In this document: positions 28,101-43,100 of the stretch, one piece after another
Numbering within the stretch: position 1 is the stretch's first letter
Layout of the letters: the number at the start of each line of letters is the position of its first letter
NCBI RefSeq assembly: GCF_023343835.1
Contig: NC_064433.1
Location: forward strand, 135,063,957 to 135,127,956
DNA: 64,000 bases
From: Lagopus muta
Lineage: Eukaryota; Chordata; Aves; Galliformes; Phasianidae
Direction of reading: 5' to 3'
Program-made: the position numbers and the translations under genes
Notes under the pieces: generated by a model
Databases searched by the model: none
The model's input: the letters and a program-made list of their open reading frames with translations, nothing else
Told to the model about the DNA's origin: nothing

Positions 28101-31100
28101 GCTGACTATTTAAAAACTATAGCAATTTTAAAAACTAAGGACTCCTAAATCCTCTAGTTTATTACTATAAACAATTTATTCGGAAGTTATATCTGCTAAG
28201 TTATCAGTATTTAATAAGTTGTATGTTTGTTTAGGCTGCAGTGGCTAAGACAGAAGAATTGCAGAAGCAACTGGAGCAATCAAATACTGACTCTCTGGAA
28301 GAAATAAAAGCTCTGAAGAATGAATTGATAAATGCACAATCCAAATACAATGAGGACTTAACAAAGCTGAAAACAGAATTAGAAGAGCAAGAGAAGAAAC
28401 ACATGGAGCTGATGGAACAGATTGAGTGTTGTAGTGATAATCAAGAAGAAGTTAAAAGATTACAAGATTATGTCCAAAAAATTAAATCTACTTACGAGGA
28501 ACAAATCTTGTGCTTGAACAAGCAGTTGGAAACTGTGAATGGTAACAAAAACAAAGAAATTGCAACTCTACAAGAAACTATTAAAAGCAACTCTCAGTGT
28601 TACCACAATGAAATCAGTAGTCTGAGTGAAGAGCTTAAACGATTAAAAGCTGCTCATCAGGAAGAGGTGTCAGAACTGATGCATCACATTGAAATATCTT
28701 CTAAAGAAAATGAAGAAAAGCAAAATCAGATAGATCAGTTACAGCACCATTTGGCAGAGGTGGACTTAATGAAAGAGAAAAATGTGAAAGATGAAGCGTA
28801 TGGTCATAGTGAGCAGCATGAGCATGACTTTGAGCAGCAAAAACAAGTCTTAAACAAAAATATAGAAGACAAGGTAGATGTTTTAGGTATGCAAGAAGAG
28901 CATTGCGTAGAAGCAAAAATGGAAGAAAAAATTAGACACCTGGAATGTAGCTTAGGTGATCTCCAGTCTCAACATAGTATTCTAAAGGATGAGCTAACTT
29001 ATATGAATAATGTTAAACTAAAACTGGAGGAGGAAATTCATCGCATAAAAGATGAGCATTTTCATGAAAGGGAAGACTTGGATTTTAAGATAAATGAATT
29101 GCAGCTTATTAAAGAAGACTATTGTTGTGTGATTGAAAAACTAAAATTGGAGCTTCAAGCAGCAAGACACCACTGGGAAACCACAGCAGAAGAACATAAA
29201 CTAGAAACTCAGAATTTGAGGGAGCAACATGAAAGAGAAATCTCGGAGCTAAATAAAACATTATTATCCAGTTCTGAAAAAGAAAAAATGGCATTAATGT
29301 TTGAAATGCAGGATCTTAAAGACCAACTTGAAAAGCTAACTCAGGAGAAGGAAGATGCCGTGCTCAGTTATGATAGCCTGAGAGAAACTCTGGAAACAAT
29401 ACAGACTGAGTTAGGAGAATCTGCTGGAAAGATCAGCCAGCAGTTTGAATCAATGAAACAACAGCAAGCATCTGATGTCAGTGAACTGCAACAGAAACTC
29501 CGGGCTGCTTTCAATGAGAAGGATGTTCTTCTTGAAACTGTGAATCGCCTCCAGGCAGAAACACAGAAATTGTCTTCTTATCAGCTAGAGATAGAAGAAC
29601 TTAAACGTAACATTGTTGATCTTCAGGAGGAAAATGACACAATAACAAGCAGCGTTCACCAAAAAGAGGCTTCTATAAGGGAGCTGGAAGAGAAGATAAT
29701 TGCTCTTGCCAATCAAAACAAGGATATTTTAAATGAAGTAAAATGCTCAGGTGAAGAGAGAGAAGCCCTTCAGGAAAGGTGCAAGCAAGAACAAGGAAAA
29801 GTTCAGGAACTTCAGCAAGAGGTAGATGTTGCTAACCAGTGTAATAGTGACTTGAAGAAAAAGCTAGAGGAATTAACAGAGAGGCTGAATGATGCTTTAA
29901 CTGGTAAGAATGAAAACACTGAAATGTTAGGGCAATTGGAAAACCAGATTGACACTCTGGTGCGTGAAAGAGAGAACCTTTCATCTGAAATATCTGCTCT
30001 TCGTGAGGAAAATAAGAAAATTGTTCAGGAAAAAGAGGAATTAAGTAAAAAGCTGGAAAAAATAACATGTGAAAAAGATGGTTGGCTAGTATTGAAAGAG
30101 CAGTCTGAAAACTTAGAGAAGAAACTACAAATGATGACTGAAGAAAAAGACCATATATCATCATTACTTGAAAGTGAACAAGCTCACAAATCCCTAGGAA
30201 GAACTCAATTGTACCATATGCTTGAGCAAGTGGGGTGCAGCATTTCTGACTCTAATGAGGAATGTGATTTTCTCAACTTACTACAGATTGCAAATGAACA
30301 CTTGATAAAAATGAAAGAAAAGCAGTGCTTTGCTCTACAGAATGAAGAAAAAGTTCTTCATTTGCAGAGGGAAATTGAAAGACTAGAGGAAGAAAAAGCA
30401 ACTCAGTATACAGAACATAGATCCCTGCTTCAGGATCTTGGAAGAGAAAAAGATCTTGTGAAAGAAGAGTTGGAAGAAGTGTTGTCTGAAAAAGAAGCCC
30501 TTCAACATGATATCCAGGAGCTGAAGAGTGCTGGTGAAAAAGCAACAATTGAAAATCAAGATCTGTTAGCTAAGATTGAAGAGATGTCTGAAAAACTTGC
30601 TTTTTATGAAAGCCAAATACAGGAACAGCAAAAAGGATCCAAAGCTCAAGAAGACTTAAATTTCATTCTGGAACAAAAGGAAACTGAACTTAGAAATGTG
30701 AAAGACGAACTGAGTTCTCTAAAGGTTATATTTTGTTATTGAAGTATACAGACTAAACCTCTAAAGTCTTCAAAATTAAGGTTCAAAAAATACTTTCATT
30801 CTCTCTTTGTTTATTTTTTTTTCCCTTGGCCTCAAAGTGAGTTTCCTTTTTCAGAAAGCACATTTCTGAGATGTCAAGCACCTCAGATTCCCCTCCCTCC
30901 CTACAGTAAAAGGTTTTTTTTGCTGTTTTGTTTTTTAAAAAGCAACAAAAAATCTTATCATTTCTTTTAGTTATGACTAAAGTTGCTTGTATTTGAACCT
31001 TTTTCCCTACTGGTGCCCCTTAAAGTGATCATTTAACTGGGTGGACTAACTGAGCTAATAATCTTTCGCTTCTAACTTCCTATGGCTCCATCTCAAAACT

Positions 31101-34100
31101 GCTTGATCTACCTTAGTTAGCTACTCCTAATTTCAGGTCCTGGAATATTCAGGCATTTGTAAAACTCACAGCTGATCGGAGTTAATGGTCTTCCTTTTTT
31201 TTTTGTTTTGTTTCTGTCCTTTGTTAGGATGGAAATCAGCTGTTGAAAGATTGGAGTGTTTTTTATTTAAAATATGTATGCTTTTCAGTGATCAAGCTTA
31301 TGTGCAGTTTTGCATTATAACTTTCTTGGTGATGAGAACATAGACATAGTGCAGCTTGTAGCCACTGCTAGTGGCTTGTTGAAAACGTATCACAATTCTT
31401 TAATAATATTACTTGTATCTTTTTTTATAATACAGACTGTAATGGAGACACTGACTGAGAAAAATGATGAACAATCTTCAGTAGCAGAGCTTCAGGAAAA
31501 AATTGGTATCTATCTTACTATTGTCTTCTCTGTAAACACAAGTTATTTGGATTGTTTAACTCGAAGATTTTTTTTTCTCTGCATAGTGACAGTGTATTTC
31601 CTATAAGCCTATGAAGGTATGAATATCCTACCATGAAGTAGGATAACAATGACATTTCATTCAGTATTCATCCTATTAGGTGTTCAAAATAATAGCAGAC
31701 CTAAAATTTCCAACATAAATATTTCTTACATTTTTTCATCCTGAGTACATCTAGGTATAAGCAGTATATTAGATGTCACCTTTTTAAACCAGGGAAAAAA
31801 TCATTGTCAATAAAAATCCTTAAGGCAGCCAAGAGAAAGAAGGCATTTTGCTAAGTATGCTGTTGCCTCATTGCAGTCACCTCTACATATGAGAAAGTGA
31901 TAATAACTAGATTAATTTTCTGTGTCATGAAATCACAGAATGGTTTGGGTTGGAAGGGACCTCACAGCCCAGTCATCCCAACCCCTGCCATGGGCAGGGC
32001 TGCCCCCCCCAGCTCAGGCTGCCCAGGGCCCCATCCAAGCTGGCCTTGAGCGCCTGCAGGGATGGGGCATCACAGCTTCTCTGGGCAGCTGTGCCAGAGC
32101 CTCACTGTCCTCTGAGTAAAGAATTTCCTCCTAACCTTTAATCCAATTCCCCTCTTCTAGACTAAAACCATTCCCTTTTGTTCTATCACTACCTGTGTAA
32201 AAAGTCATTCTCCATCTTTTTTATAAGAGCCATTTAAACACTAAATGGCTGCTATGAAGACTCTCTTGAGCTTTCTCCAGGCTGAATAAACCTCTCCCTC
32301 AGCCTTTCTTTGTAGAAGAGGTACTCCAGCCCTTTAACCAGCCCTACTCTGGACCTCCTCCAGCAGCAATATGTCTGTCTTGTGCAGGGAATCCCAAGCT
32401 TTGATGTCATATTGCAGATGCAGTCTCACAAGAGTGAAGTAGAGAGGGAGAATCACCTTCCCCTGCTGGTCACACCACTTTTGATGCAGGCCAGGATTTT
32501 GGGCTGAATCTGTCCGTAGAATTACACAGAAATGTGGCTTTACTGTAAACTTTTCACTGAGATTTTTGGAACAGGGAAAGAGTTTCCCCTGAATTACCTG
32601 TGAGACTGGATGTTCTGGCTTCAGAGTGATTTGAAAGGCTTAACTTAATGAAAACTTTTAATAACTCTTTTATATTTTGTCTTATTTCAAACTGGCATTT
32701 GTGTTGTAATTAAATTTAATTTCCTCAGGAGACCACAGAATCACAGAATGGCCCGGGTTGGAAGGGACCTCAAGGATCGTGAATCTCCAACTCCCCTGCC
32801 ACATGCAGGGCCACCAACCTCCCCATTTCACACTAGACCAGGCTGCCCAGGACCCCATCCAACCTGGCCTTGAACCCCTCCAGGGATGGGGCATCCACAA
32901 CCTCTCTGGGCAGCCTGTTCCAGCACCTCACCACTCTCTTTGTAAAGAACTTCCCCCTGACATCCAACCTAAATCTTCTCTCCCTCAACTTCAAACCATT
33001 TTCCCTTGTCCTGCTGTTATCTTCCCTTGAAAGGGAACTCTTTTCCTTTGAAAAGAGTTGACTCCCCTCCTGTTTGTAGGCTCCCTTTGTGTACTGAAAG
33101 GCTGCAATGAGGTCACCCCACAGCTTTCTTTTCTCCAGGCTGAACAAGCCCAGCTCCTGAGATGTATTTATTCACTTTCTTGTTTATTTATTTTAGGAAG
33201 ACTAGAAAAAGAATCTGCAGAAAAAGGAGAGAAGCTAAATAAAATGAAGGCTGTTGCTGTGAGAGCAAAGAAAGAATTAGATACCAGCCGGAAGGAGGTA
33301 CCTTAACTGCTTCTTAACATGAAGAACATCCTACATGTCGGATTCTGTTTTAATGACATGTGTTTTCCTTGTAATAAGATGCAGACTCTGAGGGAAGAGT
33401 TGGAGGTGGTTCGATCAGAAAAAGATCAACTGTCTGCTTCAATGAAAGATGTCATTCAAGGAGCTGAAAGTTATAAGGTAGGAATAGTTCTAGCTATAAA
33501 AGGCAGTTAACTGTCAGAAAAAAATATTTTGTTTTTGAATCCCAACCTGGATATTTATTATTATTTACCTGCACAAGTGAGCTTGGTAAAAGAAATTGTG
33601 CCTGTGCGGTTAAGTACCCAAACCAGGAATATGAGGTTCTTGTAACAGAACTGTGTGACTGCTGTCAGAAGAAAACAAGACATTTCCTTTCTCCTGGGTG
33701 ATATTTTTAAACCTCGTTTTAAACTTGGCATCATATGTGTCAGACAATGTTGCTGAAGCAAATCTGTTGTTACAAATTCTTAAACCTGTATAAACTGAGA
33801 AATAGTTACAACAAAAAATCTTTAAGTGATAAAGAGAAAAGCGAACTATTCCCTGGGAACAGGTCCTCTCAGAATATCTTTCTGGGCACATGACTGAGAA
33901 GCAGTTAGCTTGGGACAGTCAGCAAAGATTTTGCAAGAGTAAATGCAAAATGATTTCTCTCAGAACTTGTAATGGAACTATAGCTTTAGTTTCATTTTGA
34001 GATTTCTGATATTGCATTAAAATATCTCTTGTGCTTAATTATTAGGAAGATAATAAGTAACTGGGGTTTTAAATGTGTTTAAGACGAGCAGTGTATATCA

Positions 34101-37100
34101 TAAAAATGAAAGTTTGTCTGCATGTGCTTGTGTTAAGAACCTTCTGATGGAATATGATAAACAAGGGGAAGAGCTGGATTCTGAAAAAGGCAGAGCAAAT
34201 AGTCTTGAACGTCAGATAGATGACCTCACAAGACAGCTACAGGTGTCATCCCAGCAGGTCAGTTCTGTGTGTGTGTAAGAGATACTGATAATTAAAGTAA
34301 CAATTATTTGAATGTAAGATTTTTTCATGTGATTTGTAACATATTTAATCTTGTAACTCAAGTGTATTCTGAATAGTTTCTTGAAATTCAGTTTTTCCTA
34401 ACATCTGATGCCTGTACAGGCTGTGAGATAGTTAAAGATTACTAGAATGATCCAGCAGAGGGCCACAAAGATGGTGAGGGGCCTGGAGCATCTCTCCTAT
34501 GAGGAAAGGCTGAGTGAACTGGGTCTGTTCAGCCTTGAGAAAAGGAGACTGAGAGGGGACCTGATCCAGGTCTATAAGTATCTAAAGTGTGGGGGGGCAG
34601 AATGGCAAGGCTGGACTGTTTTCAGTGGTGAGTGGAGACAGGACAAGGGGAAACGGCCGGAAACTGCAGCATAGGAAGTTCTGCACAAATGTGAGCAAGA
34701 ACTTCTTTACAGTGAGGTGACGGAGCACTGGAACAGGCTGCCCAGGGAGGTGGTGGAGTCTCCTTCTCTGCAGATGTTCAAGACCTGCCTGGATGCCTAC
34801 CTGTGCGACCTGCTGTAGGGAACCTGCTTTGGCAGGGGGGTTGGACTCGATGATCTCTGGAGGTCCCTTCAACCCCTACAGTTCTGTGATTCTGTGAATG
34901 ACTTGCCTTTTAGATAGGGTTTAATTTACCCCAGGTCAGCTCACAGAAAAGAGCAGGTGATCAACTCTGCTGCACGTATCAGATAAAATAAACAAAAATC
35001 ATAAAGTATTGAACTTGCACTGTTATCTGATTCCACACCCACACTTGCCATGAAGTACAGTGAACTTGGTATTAATTTTTTCCTTCAGTTTCTTAAACAG
35101 AATATTCCTCTGTTATTTCACCAACAGAATGCTTAAAGAAACAAAATGAGCTGTGGCGATTTTGTTTTGTTTTGTTTTTTGCATCTTTCACAAGAGATAG
35201 ACTTGAGCATGTGCTGTGGAATACTATAGTGGCTTTCAGAAGTCTAAGATGGTAATCAAACAGCTGTGAGATGCTCTCTGCAAAAACTAGCTGAAATGGA
35301 CTGGGGATTTTGGGTTTAAACTCAGGCCCCATAATGTAATTACAATGAAGATCAACCTTGGCCACCTTTTTCTTAAAACAGAAACTAATAGTGAATAGCA
35401 CAAGAAGAAATGTTAAACAGTAAAATACACTCTGCTGATTGTGCAGGGGTTGATTTTTTTTCAAGTTGTTATGAAAGATTTTATAAATTGTCAAGGTAAT
35501 TGCTAGCTTCTTTCACTTTAATCTTAATCTGCATATTAGAATGAGATAAAAATATGGAAGATGTTAGATCTCTTAAAATATAATATAAATATAATATAAT
35601 GCCCAATAGCCTGGGCACGGGAGGAGTTCATACTATGTATACTGATCTGATATCCTTGTAGGCTCCGTGGTGCTGTAGTTGAAGGACTTTTCTAGAGATT
35701 CATAGGCTGATGCTTTCTTTGTAAATATAACTGTACTTGAAATGGGGCAATTGAGTACTTAAACCTCATGTATTATTATGGGAGACAAATCATTCTTGCA
35801 GAGAGCAGTAAAGGGTTGGGTTTTGTTCTTTTGGTTTTCTGGGTTTTTTTTCTGGTTTCTTATGCTTCTAGCCATCTGACGGTAAGCTGTGCTTATGAAC
35901 TCTGAACAAAATAAACACACTCACACAATTTGATTCTTTTAACCTGGTTCTTAATCTGATTTAAAACAAGGTGAACAGCAGTTTATACTGTTATCAGTAG
36001 GAGTACTGTTCATAAGAGAATCTGATGAAAATCTGTTTGTTTTTTTAAATATGGATGGCATCTTATTTATCGAAATCAAATGTAAATTCAGCTTATCTTG
36101 TTGTCTTCCCACTGTGATCATTTTAGCATGATCAGCTACATTCTGCTAATGAAGATCTACTGGCTCGTGTCGAAACACTGCAGTGTAATTCTAAGCTGCT
36201 AGAAGCTCAGATACTGGAGCTACAGAAGGTGAAGGCGAAAGCTGAAAAAGAACTGGAAGCTGAAAAGCTTCTAAAAGAGCAGAAAATAAAGGTAATAATA
36301 CTATGTAGGGCTGATAAATTGGTTGAAGCATTACTGTCACTCAATGATGTGACTTCTGGAAGAGTTTTTATAAACTGTGTTTATTATAGACAAGTTCCAT
36401 GCTTTTTATTCTTCTTACTTCACTTGGTCTTTTTTTGAAGGCTTAGTCTGTTACTAAAAGAACTTTTGAAGGCCATCACTTACAGTAGATTGGAGATTCT
36501 GACAGAATGTGCATACCAGTTCATAATCTTGTGGTTTTCTTTGACTCCCAGTGTCTTAGTGAAGAATCTTATCATTGTACAATATAAGTGAGTGGGTGCC
36601 TGTGTGTAAATACGTCTGTTCTGCTGACATCTATTTTGAAATTGCTCTGCATAGCTGAAAAGTATTTAAATTTCAGGAACATGGTGGTACTCTTCGAGAA
36701 CTGGAAGAGCTTCAGATGCAACTTCAGAAGGAAAAGAAGTATCTGCAGAAGATTATGCAAGAGCTGGAGCTGGCCAAAAAGGTACAGTAATTGTTGTGCG
36801 TGTGTGTGTTTAGGAGACTACCAAAAATTTTGTCCGTTCTGATTGTATTTATGGTCTCCCTTTCTGTTCTGAGGACTTTACAACCTAAGGTATGCGAAAG
36901 CAAAAATAGAAGTTTTTACTCATTTTACTTCAGAGAGATGATGTATACTTCTTGAGGGGGGGTATTTGATGAGGAGGAGTATGGTAGTTGGTTGTGTTTT
37001 GGGGTGGTTTTTTTGGTGAAAGTGGTTTTGTTTTTAGTTTCAGTTATGCAGCCTGTCATGACTAGAAATAGGAATACATGCAGGTGTCTGGAGTATTTGT

Positions 37101-40100
37101 ATGGTGCACTATTCAGAAGCTGCCTTTGTGAGGAGCAGAGATGGTAAAAACAAATACAAGATAACAAATTGGCAACAGAGTTCTTAAGCTTTTGCTCCTC
37201 ATTTGAAAATAAATTATTTGCTGAGGATTATGGAAAACTGATGGGTGGATGTTGCTTGTTGATATACATGGTTATAAACTTTTTGTTAGATTAGATAAAT
37301 GTTCCTTTAATTCCGTATTTTGTGATGGAGGAGAAAGGAATTCTTAGCAACCAAGGCAGATTTTAAGCTGTAAATTCTTTGTATGTAACTTGCAGGATGC
37401 TCAAAAGAGTACACTGATGGATATGGAAATAGCAGATTACGAAAAGCTGGTAAAAGAACTTAATCAGAAGATTACTGATAAAGATAGTAGAATAGAAGAT
37501 CTTGAGCAGGAGACGGGGATTCAGAAACAAAAACAAGAGACCCTACAGGAAGAAATAAGTAAGTAAACTGTAACCAACAAATGTAGTATAGTTAGCAGTA
37601 ATTGTAAAAAATAAATAATAAAAATGAATTAAAAAGCATTTTTTCAAGCTGATGAGTGAGAGTAAGGTTTTTTAGGGAACACTAAATAGAAGGTTCACTT
37701 CATAGTCAACAGTCATTTGATGTAATGTTCAACAGGTAAGAACCAAATAGCCTGCCTGATAAACTGCTTCTTACCTTGTTAACTTAGTCGTGTGTTCTGA
37801 AAGTAAGTGATTGCAAGGCATTTTCAGCCTGATGTACTACATTTACAAAGCATTGCCAGCCAGCATCTGGTTAAAAGTTTCATTTCTACCTATCCTGAAA
37901 TATAAATCTCAAAACAATTTCATTTATTAGAACGTATTGATGACATGGAAGTCATATACTAAAGTTAGTGTAAGCTACCTGTTTGCAGCTTTTAAGAGAT
38001 CTGTCAAAATTTGTTTAAATATTTTCCATTATGTTTAAGAAAAGATAGGCAAAAGAAGCCTTCCCTCCTATAACTGCTGTTTTCTGCATTAGAGTCACTT
38101 CAATCAACAATGCAACAGGATGAGGAAAGAAATGCCAAGATAAAACAACTCCTGGTGAAAACCAAAAAAGAATTGGCCGATTCAAAACAAGCCGTAAGTC
38201 CACTAATCAATGACTGTATACTTCAATTTTTAAAATAACTTTTAAAGTGGGGCTGGTATCTGAATTACTAAGTTGCAATTAACCAGGTACTTCTATCACA
38301 CAGGAAAATGACCATCTGATGTTGCAGGCATCATTAAAAGGAGAACTGGAAGCGAGTCAGCAACAAGTGGAAGCCTTTAAGGCAAGGATTTTCACTTTGT
38401 TAGTGTATTGAAGTTATAGAATCATGGAATCACTCAGGTTGGAAAAGACCTTAAAGATCATGGAGTCCAACCACAAGCTAACCATCCTACCCTAACTCTA
38501 ACAACCCTCCGCTAAATCATGTCCCTGAGCACCACATCCAAATGGTTTTTAAACACATCCAGGGATGGTGACTCAACCACCTCCCTGGGGAGCCAATTCC
38601 AGTGCTTAACAGCCCTTTCTCTAAAGAAGTGTTTCCTTACTTACTTACTCCTGGTGCAACTTGAGGCCATTTCCCCTCATCCTGTTGCCAGTGAGAAGAG
38701 ACCAGCCCTGCTCTCTCTGTAAGCACCTTTCAGATACTGGAAGAGAGCAATAAGGTCTCCCCTCAGCCTCCTTTTCCCCAGACTGAACAACCCCAGTTCC
38801 TTCAGTCTCTCCTCATAGGCCATATTCTCCAAGCCCTTCACAAACCCTGCTGCCCTTCTTCGGACCTGCTCCAGCACCTCAATGCCCTTTCTGTACTGAG
38901 GTGCCCAAAACTGAACACAGTACTCGAGATGAGGCCTCACCAGCGCCGAGTCCAGGGGCAGGATGACTTCCCTAGTCCTGCTCACCACACCATTCCTGAT
39001 ACAAGGCAGGATGCTGTTGGGTTTCTTGGCCACCTGGGCACACTGCTGGCTCATATTCAGCCGACTGTCCATCAGTACACCAAGGTCCCTTTCTGTCAGC
39101 TTTCCAGCCACTCCTCCTCAAGCCTGTAGGGTTGCCTGGGGTTGTTGTGACCAAAGTGCAGGACCCGACACTTGGCCCTATTGAAACTCATACAGTTAAC
39201 CTTGCCCCATCGATCAGTTAGTATTTCTTATTTAAGTATTAAGGGTAGTTTGTTGCAACTCTTTCTTTTGTTTTTATTAGATTTAAATTTATATTCACTT
39301 ATTTTGTGCAGGAATTACTGTAGTACAATCCAAGGGGGCCTGTGGCACGTTCCCCTGGAAGGGAAGGAAAAAGTTTGTCATTTTAGCAACCACATTTTCA
39401 ACTGATTTTTTTTTTTTCTTCAGATTCAAGTAGCTGCACTGACATCAGAAAAGCATAAAGTACAGGAACATCTACGAACTTCTTCAGAGCAGCATCAGCG
39501 TACACTGAGTGCTTACCAGCAAAAAATTGCAACTTTGCAAGAAGAATGTAGAGCAGCACAGGTATCCTGATGAAAGTGATGTCTTCATCTTTAGAAAGCA
39601 GATTTATTACACTCTAGATTCTGTCTAAACTGTTTTGCAGATCTTTTGCTGTTACTATCTTGTCTGTCAGGAATTGGGAATACCACAGTACTTGGTGTAT
39701 TTGTGTGGTGGTATAGAGGACAAGCTGGTCTGTCCTGGTTGTCACGAAGCATTTGTGGTAGAATGTCTGGACTGCAGTCTTTATATTACCAATGGTAAAA
39801 ATCTTGTAGCAGTGGAAAGCTACAGTTCACTTAAGACAGTCAATAAGCTGGGGAGAAAAGAGAAGTAATCGCTTCTGTCTGAAGAAGAAGGGGAAAAAAA
39901 TCATTTGCTCCTCATCAAAGCATAGTTACCACATTATTATTTTTTTTAAGCTAGAAACATTTGCAATCATCTTTTGATGTGCTGGTATATGAGCAGCTTC
40001 TTGTCAGCTACAACTGGAGCTGACACTTGCTGAGGTTTTTATTATTGCTATTTTTTGGCAGTGTCATTCTGTGTTAGATATGCCTGGAATCTGCTAACCT

Positions 40101-43100
40101 GGTGTTTGCATTAGAGGCAGGTTCAGAATATAGGAATGTTCTGTTCCAATTGTTCCTATGTAGGTTAGTGCACCGTGTTACCTCCTGTGTTGTATGATAG
40201 GTGTCAGTCCTGCAGAAAAGTAACATGAATGTATCCTGCTAAAAAACTTCTAAATTTTAAAAAGGTGAAATGGACAAACTGGTTACTGTGACAGTGGGTT
40301 TGCCTCAGTGATACTGGTAAGTGTAGGTCACTGTGGAGATTAGAGCAGTTCAGTCATCAAGAATGACTGATGAACTCGTAAGCTTCTTTAAGAATCAAGA
40401 ATGAAAACCTGCATCTGTGTTCTCCTAGAGAAATATACAGCATGGGCATTTGAAAGGTGTTATTTCTCAGGTAGGAATAATTCTTGCCTATGTGGTGTAC
40501 AGTAAAGGACTTTAAATTGTGAGGTAATCTGTCCAGAGATAACAAACTTATGTATCAGCTGACTTCAGAAGAGAAGGCAGACCAAATACTCTTTTGGCTC
40601 TTTTGAAGCTACGATATAGCTTGCTTTGTATCCTTACAGGGCTGACTTAAAATGATGCATAATTTTCAGGTTCTCTGAGGAGGAGGTTGGGTTTTGGTTT
40701 TTTTTTGTTTTTCCCCCTTCTAATGAATATGAATTTGCTTATGAATATTTGTTGAATGCTGTTGTTATATTAGTAAACATTCTTTTTTTCTTGAAGGCTG
40801 GGATGTTGAATGTTGGTGACTTATTGTTTTCAAGTTTCTAGACTGATAATTGATTTGATTACGATCTAAAAAAGCATGGTCTGTCATGATGCCATTTAAA
40901 TTGTCCATTCAAAAGAGGAAAATGGAACTGATAGCTCTTCATTTGACTTTTTTTCAGTACAAGATGCATTTTGTCTTAGAGCAAATAGGTGAGCAACTGT
41001 CAATAGTATAACTTACTAAGAGGTTTTTTTTCCTGTGTCATAGGCTGAGCAGGCATCTGTTACATCTGAATTTGAGAGCTACAAAGTTCGTGTTCATAAT
41101 GTTTTAAAACAACAAAAAAATAAATCTGCTTCTCAGACAGAAACTGAGGGAGCCAAACAAGAAAGGTAAAGCCAGAGTTTTTATATCCATACAGAAAAAT
41201 ACTGCTGCTTGGGTTATGCTGTTAATGTTAGTGAGTTCCACTAGTTAGCTTTTTCTTAAGTATGGAAAATACTGGAAAGGAGGCAGTTTGCCTCTGATAA
41301 TTTGGTCTGAGGGGGGAAAAAATTGTGTGTATAAAATTAGAGCTGTCTGATCTTTAACATTGCTTTCTAACCATGGCTGTACCCATCTGAATAGCAGATC
41401 ATTCATTTGTACCACATCTCAGCTGTCAGTGGTACTGTGCTAGTTTGTAATTCTTTGCTTTGTCTCTAACAGATTTATTTCTGTGCAGATTACCTGTTGT
41501 TTCAGACAGAGGGAAAAGTAAGGTATTAGGAAGTCTCTCATGTTTCTCAGGAGCAGGAATTAGCCAACGTAACTGAGTAAACCTGACATTTTCTCTGACA
41601 ATAAAGCACTGAAGCAAACCACTATTTCCAATTAAGAGAAGTAAACAGCAGTTGGTACTTTTCAGCTGAACTCACTTGGATCTTTTTCAGGAAGGAGTGT
41701 TGTAGTGTGGGTAAAGCCCTGGCTGCCCATTCAGTCAATTCTAGCAGACTTTTAACAGTTTTCTTATCAGCTACTTTAGAAGGAAAGTGTTGAAAAAAAG
41801 ATTACTCCAAGATCATTTAAGTATAATTGGAAGCCACATAAATTCAATTTCACATCAGGGGTTGAATCTCATTTCAAAGAGATCAGCTTCTGTAAGCTGT
41901 TTTTATAAGTGATTGGTAGCTGACCATAGTGACAGACTGGATGTTCATGCATAAGATGTCAAAAGTCATTTCTGACACAGATCTTAGTACGTAAAGATGC
42001 TGCTGAAAATCCACCAGAGGGAGACTTGGGTATTGTTAGAGGACTTGGGTTTTTACTGTTGTTTGTTTGGTTTGTTTAATACATCTCCTCTGAAGCAAGC
42101 AAATTGCAAGAGTTGCTTTTCTTGTCTCCTGTTTGCAGAATTTTAAGAAGCTCAATTATTAGGTTTTTGTGAAAGCAGGCTACTGTGCTTCCAAAATGAA
42201 CAAGTAAAAAATAATTTTTACAAGTAATACATAATTTTCAAGGAAATGATTTACCATTATCAACTCTGTTGGTCAGAAATCTACCTTATTTGGATTGATG
42301 CTGCTTTCTACACCTTTGCCAGTCTTTTTGCCAGTCACTTCGCCCACTTCCTGTCTACTGCTTTCAATCTCATTGAACTGATGTGCATTTACTAAACTAA
42401 AACTCTGTTTTGTTCTCTACCACTTTCAAGAAGGAGTGGTTTCTCCCACCTGCATGCCACACACTGTTCTTCCATTTAATTCCTCTGAATGGCTGTTTAC
42501 GAGGGTGGACAGTGATAGGACAAGGGGGAATGGTTTGAAACTGAGACAGGGGAGGTTTAGGTTAGATATTAGGAGGAAGTTTTTCACACAGAGGGTGGTG
42601 ACACACTGGAACAGGTTGCCCAAGGAGGCTGTGGATGCCCCATCCCTGGAGGCATTCAAGGCCAGGCTGGATGTGGCTCTGGGCAGCCTGGTCTGGTGGT
42701 TGGTGACCCTGCACATAGCAGGGGGTTGGAACTGGGTGATCTTTGAGATCCTTTTCAACCCAGGCCATTCTACGATTCTGTGATTCAATTATGATTCAAA
42801 CTGTGTTGAAGCAGAAAGTAGGAGTGGTCACACCTTCTACCCCAGTTGGTACATTTCCGTCAGTTCATGCAGGATGTGATTAAACTCATCTGCAAGAATA
42901 TAGAAATGTAATCAGGTCTTTCCTAATCATTTCTGCCGTGGTCGCATTCTGAGGTTATTTTGTTCACAGTGCTGGAGGTAATTTAAATACAGAAATAAAT
43001 TCTTAAAAAACTCAGATTGGCTACATAAAACACTGTGGGTATAATAATAAGATAACTCTAAATGTATTTTTTTTTTCCCTTGTAGAGAACAATTGGAAAT

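Noticed and set aside
39635-39868. 77-codon frame with CPGC…CLDC cysteine pairs in GCC2 intron 16
   Set aside because: It looked like a small zinc-binding protein, but it has no recognisable family, no promoter and an unpaired splice context; the length is within chance expectation.
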